NCBI GenBank assembly: GCA_020002185.1
Contig: CM034531.1
Span: 41,697,327-41,761,326 of the forward strand
Length of the DNA: 64,000 nucleotides
Source: Paraescarpia echinospica
Lineage: Eukaryota; Annelida; Polychaeta; Sabellida; Siboglinidae
Direction: 5' to 3'
Positions 62,654-64,000 of the stretch are shown piece after piece (the first letter of the stretch is position 1; each line of letters opens with the position of its first letter). Position numbers and translations under genes: made by a program. The notes under the pieces are model-generated. The model was not told the origin of the DNA. It searched no databases and saw only the letters and a program-made list of their open reading frames with translations.

Positions 62654-63990
62654 CTTCTATGGTTGAACTGAACTATTTGTATGCTTGAATTGAACCAACT
62701 TTGTGTTCTACTTACCCAGACAAAGCGGCCCTTCATCTTCTATGGTTGAACTGAACTATTTGTATGCTTAAATTGAACCAACTTTGTGTTCTACTTACCC
62801 AGACAGAGCGGCCCTTCATCTCCTATGGTTGAACTGAACTATTTGTATGCTTGAATTGAACCAACTTTGTGTACTACTTACCCAGACAGAGCGGCCCTTC
62901 ATCTTCTATGGTTGAACTGAACTATTTGTATGTTTGAATTGAACCAACTTTGTGTTCTACTTACCCAGACAGAGCGGCCCTTCATCTTCTATGGTTGAAC
63001 TGAACTATTTGTATGTTTGAATTGAACCAACTTTGTGTTCTACTTACCCAGACAGAGCAGCCCTTAATCTTCTATGGTTGAACTGAACTATTTGTATGTT
63101 TGAATTGAACCAACTTTGTGTTCTACTTACCCAGACAGAGTGGCCCTTCATCTTCTATGGTTGAACTGAACTATTTGTATGCTTGAATTGAACCAACTTT
63201 GTGTTCTACTTACCCAGACAGAGCGGCCCTTCATCTTCTATGGTTGAACTGAACTATTTGTATGTTTGAATTGAACCAACTTTGTGTTCTACTTACCCAG
63301 ACAGAGCGGCCCTTCTTCTATGGTTGAACTGAACTATTTGTATGTTTGAATTGAACCAACTTTGTGTTCTACTTACCCAGACAGAGCGGCCCTTCTTCTA
63401 TGGTTGAACTGAACTATTTGTATGTTTGAATTGAACCAACTTTGTGTTCTACTTACCCAGACAGAGCGGCCCTTCATCTTCTATGGTTGAACTGAACTAT
63501 TTGTATGTTTGAATTGAACCAACTTTGTGTTCTACTTACCCAGACAGAGCAGCCCTTCTTCTATGGTTGAACTGAACTATTTGTATGTTTGAATTGAACC
63601 AACTTTGTGTTCTACTTACCCAGACAGAGCAGCCCTTCGTCTTCTATGGTTGAACTGAACTATTTGTATGTTTGAATTGAACCAACTTTGTGTTCTACTT
63701 ACCCAGACAGAGCGGCCCTTCTTCTATGGTTGAACTGAACTATTTGTATGTTTGAATTGAACCAACTTTGTGTTCTACTTACCCAGACAGAGCGGCCCTT
63801 CATCTTCTATGGTTGAACTGAACTATTTGTATGTTTGAATTGAACCAACTTTGTGTTCTACTTACCCAGACAGAGCGGCCCTTCATCTTCTATGGTTGAA
63901 CTGAACTATTTGTATGGTTCAACTGAACCAACAGTGTGTTCTACTTACCCAAACAAAGTGGCCCTTCATCTATGGTTGAACTGAACCAAC
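62640..63990 (-). repeat. ~83-bp tandem array with a GTAAGT donor-like motif in each unit
   Basis: About 16 units running to the window edge. On the minus strand each contains AAGATGAAGGGCCGCTCTGT then CTGGGTAAGTAGAACACAAA, i.e. an ATG-containing open stretch ending in a consensus splice donor. Some units lack a 3-bp ATC. By analogy with other arrays here, the source could be a real exon boundary off the right edge. Confidence 0.93.
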
Positions 63991-64000
63991 TGTGTGTTTT

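Overview
This is a window of animal nuclear DNA. Its coding sequence is split into short exons with GT-AG introns, and most of the rest is introns, tandem repeats and decayed transposons. Two host genes can be read with confidence, and they lie tail to tail. A gene for the ciliary protein CFAP69 runs left to right. A gene for a protein of the interferon regulatory factor (IRF) family runs right to left. Having both motile-cilium machinery and IRFs, together with abundant minisatellites and CR1/L2-like retroelements, suggests a marine invertebrate such as a cephalochordate, hemichordate or lophotrochozoan. The sequence alone does not settle which.

Layout: 1-3000 holds a 40-bp satellite, a 1000-N gap and a decayed minus-strand non-LTR retrotransposon. 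From 3819 to 34977, 22 coding exons of CFAP69 cover roughly 900 residues from near the N-terminus to the stop codon; the first exon(s) lie off the left edge. A final non-coding exon ends near an AATAAA at 36672-36681. The last CFAP69 coding intron (22346-34852) holds a candidate alternative last exon (23814-24347). It also holds a 5.7-kb terminal-inverted-repeat transposon (about 25327-31074) that carries a degenerate gene and a nested retrotransposon and sits inside a second copy of the 40-bp satellite. From 38.3 to 41.45 kb there is a large foldback structure made of ~350-bp subrepeats. The IRF gene occupies 59325 down to 47615 in four coding exons. Its third intron carries a minus-strand CR1-like element with an esterase-type ORF1, interrupted by a second 1000-N gap. 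The right end is AT-rich intergenic or intronic sequence plus an 83-bp tandem array.

The most striking general feature is that many tandem arrays begin exactly at exon-intron junctions. In at least four cases the repeat unit contains a copy of the splice site and the adjacent exon sequence (CFAP69 exons 4, 7 and 18, and IRF exon 3). Other notable points are an IRF DNA-binding domain placed internally and followed by a C-terminal C2H2 zinc finger, the long-TIR transposon whose protein has FEN/PIN-like signature motifs, and the foldback element. Exon numbers count coding exons visible in this window. Homology calls rest on recognition by eye, not on a search.
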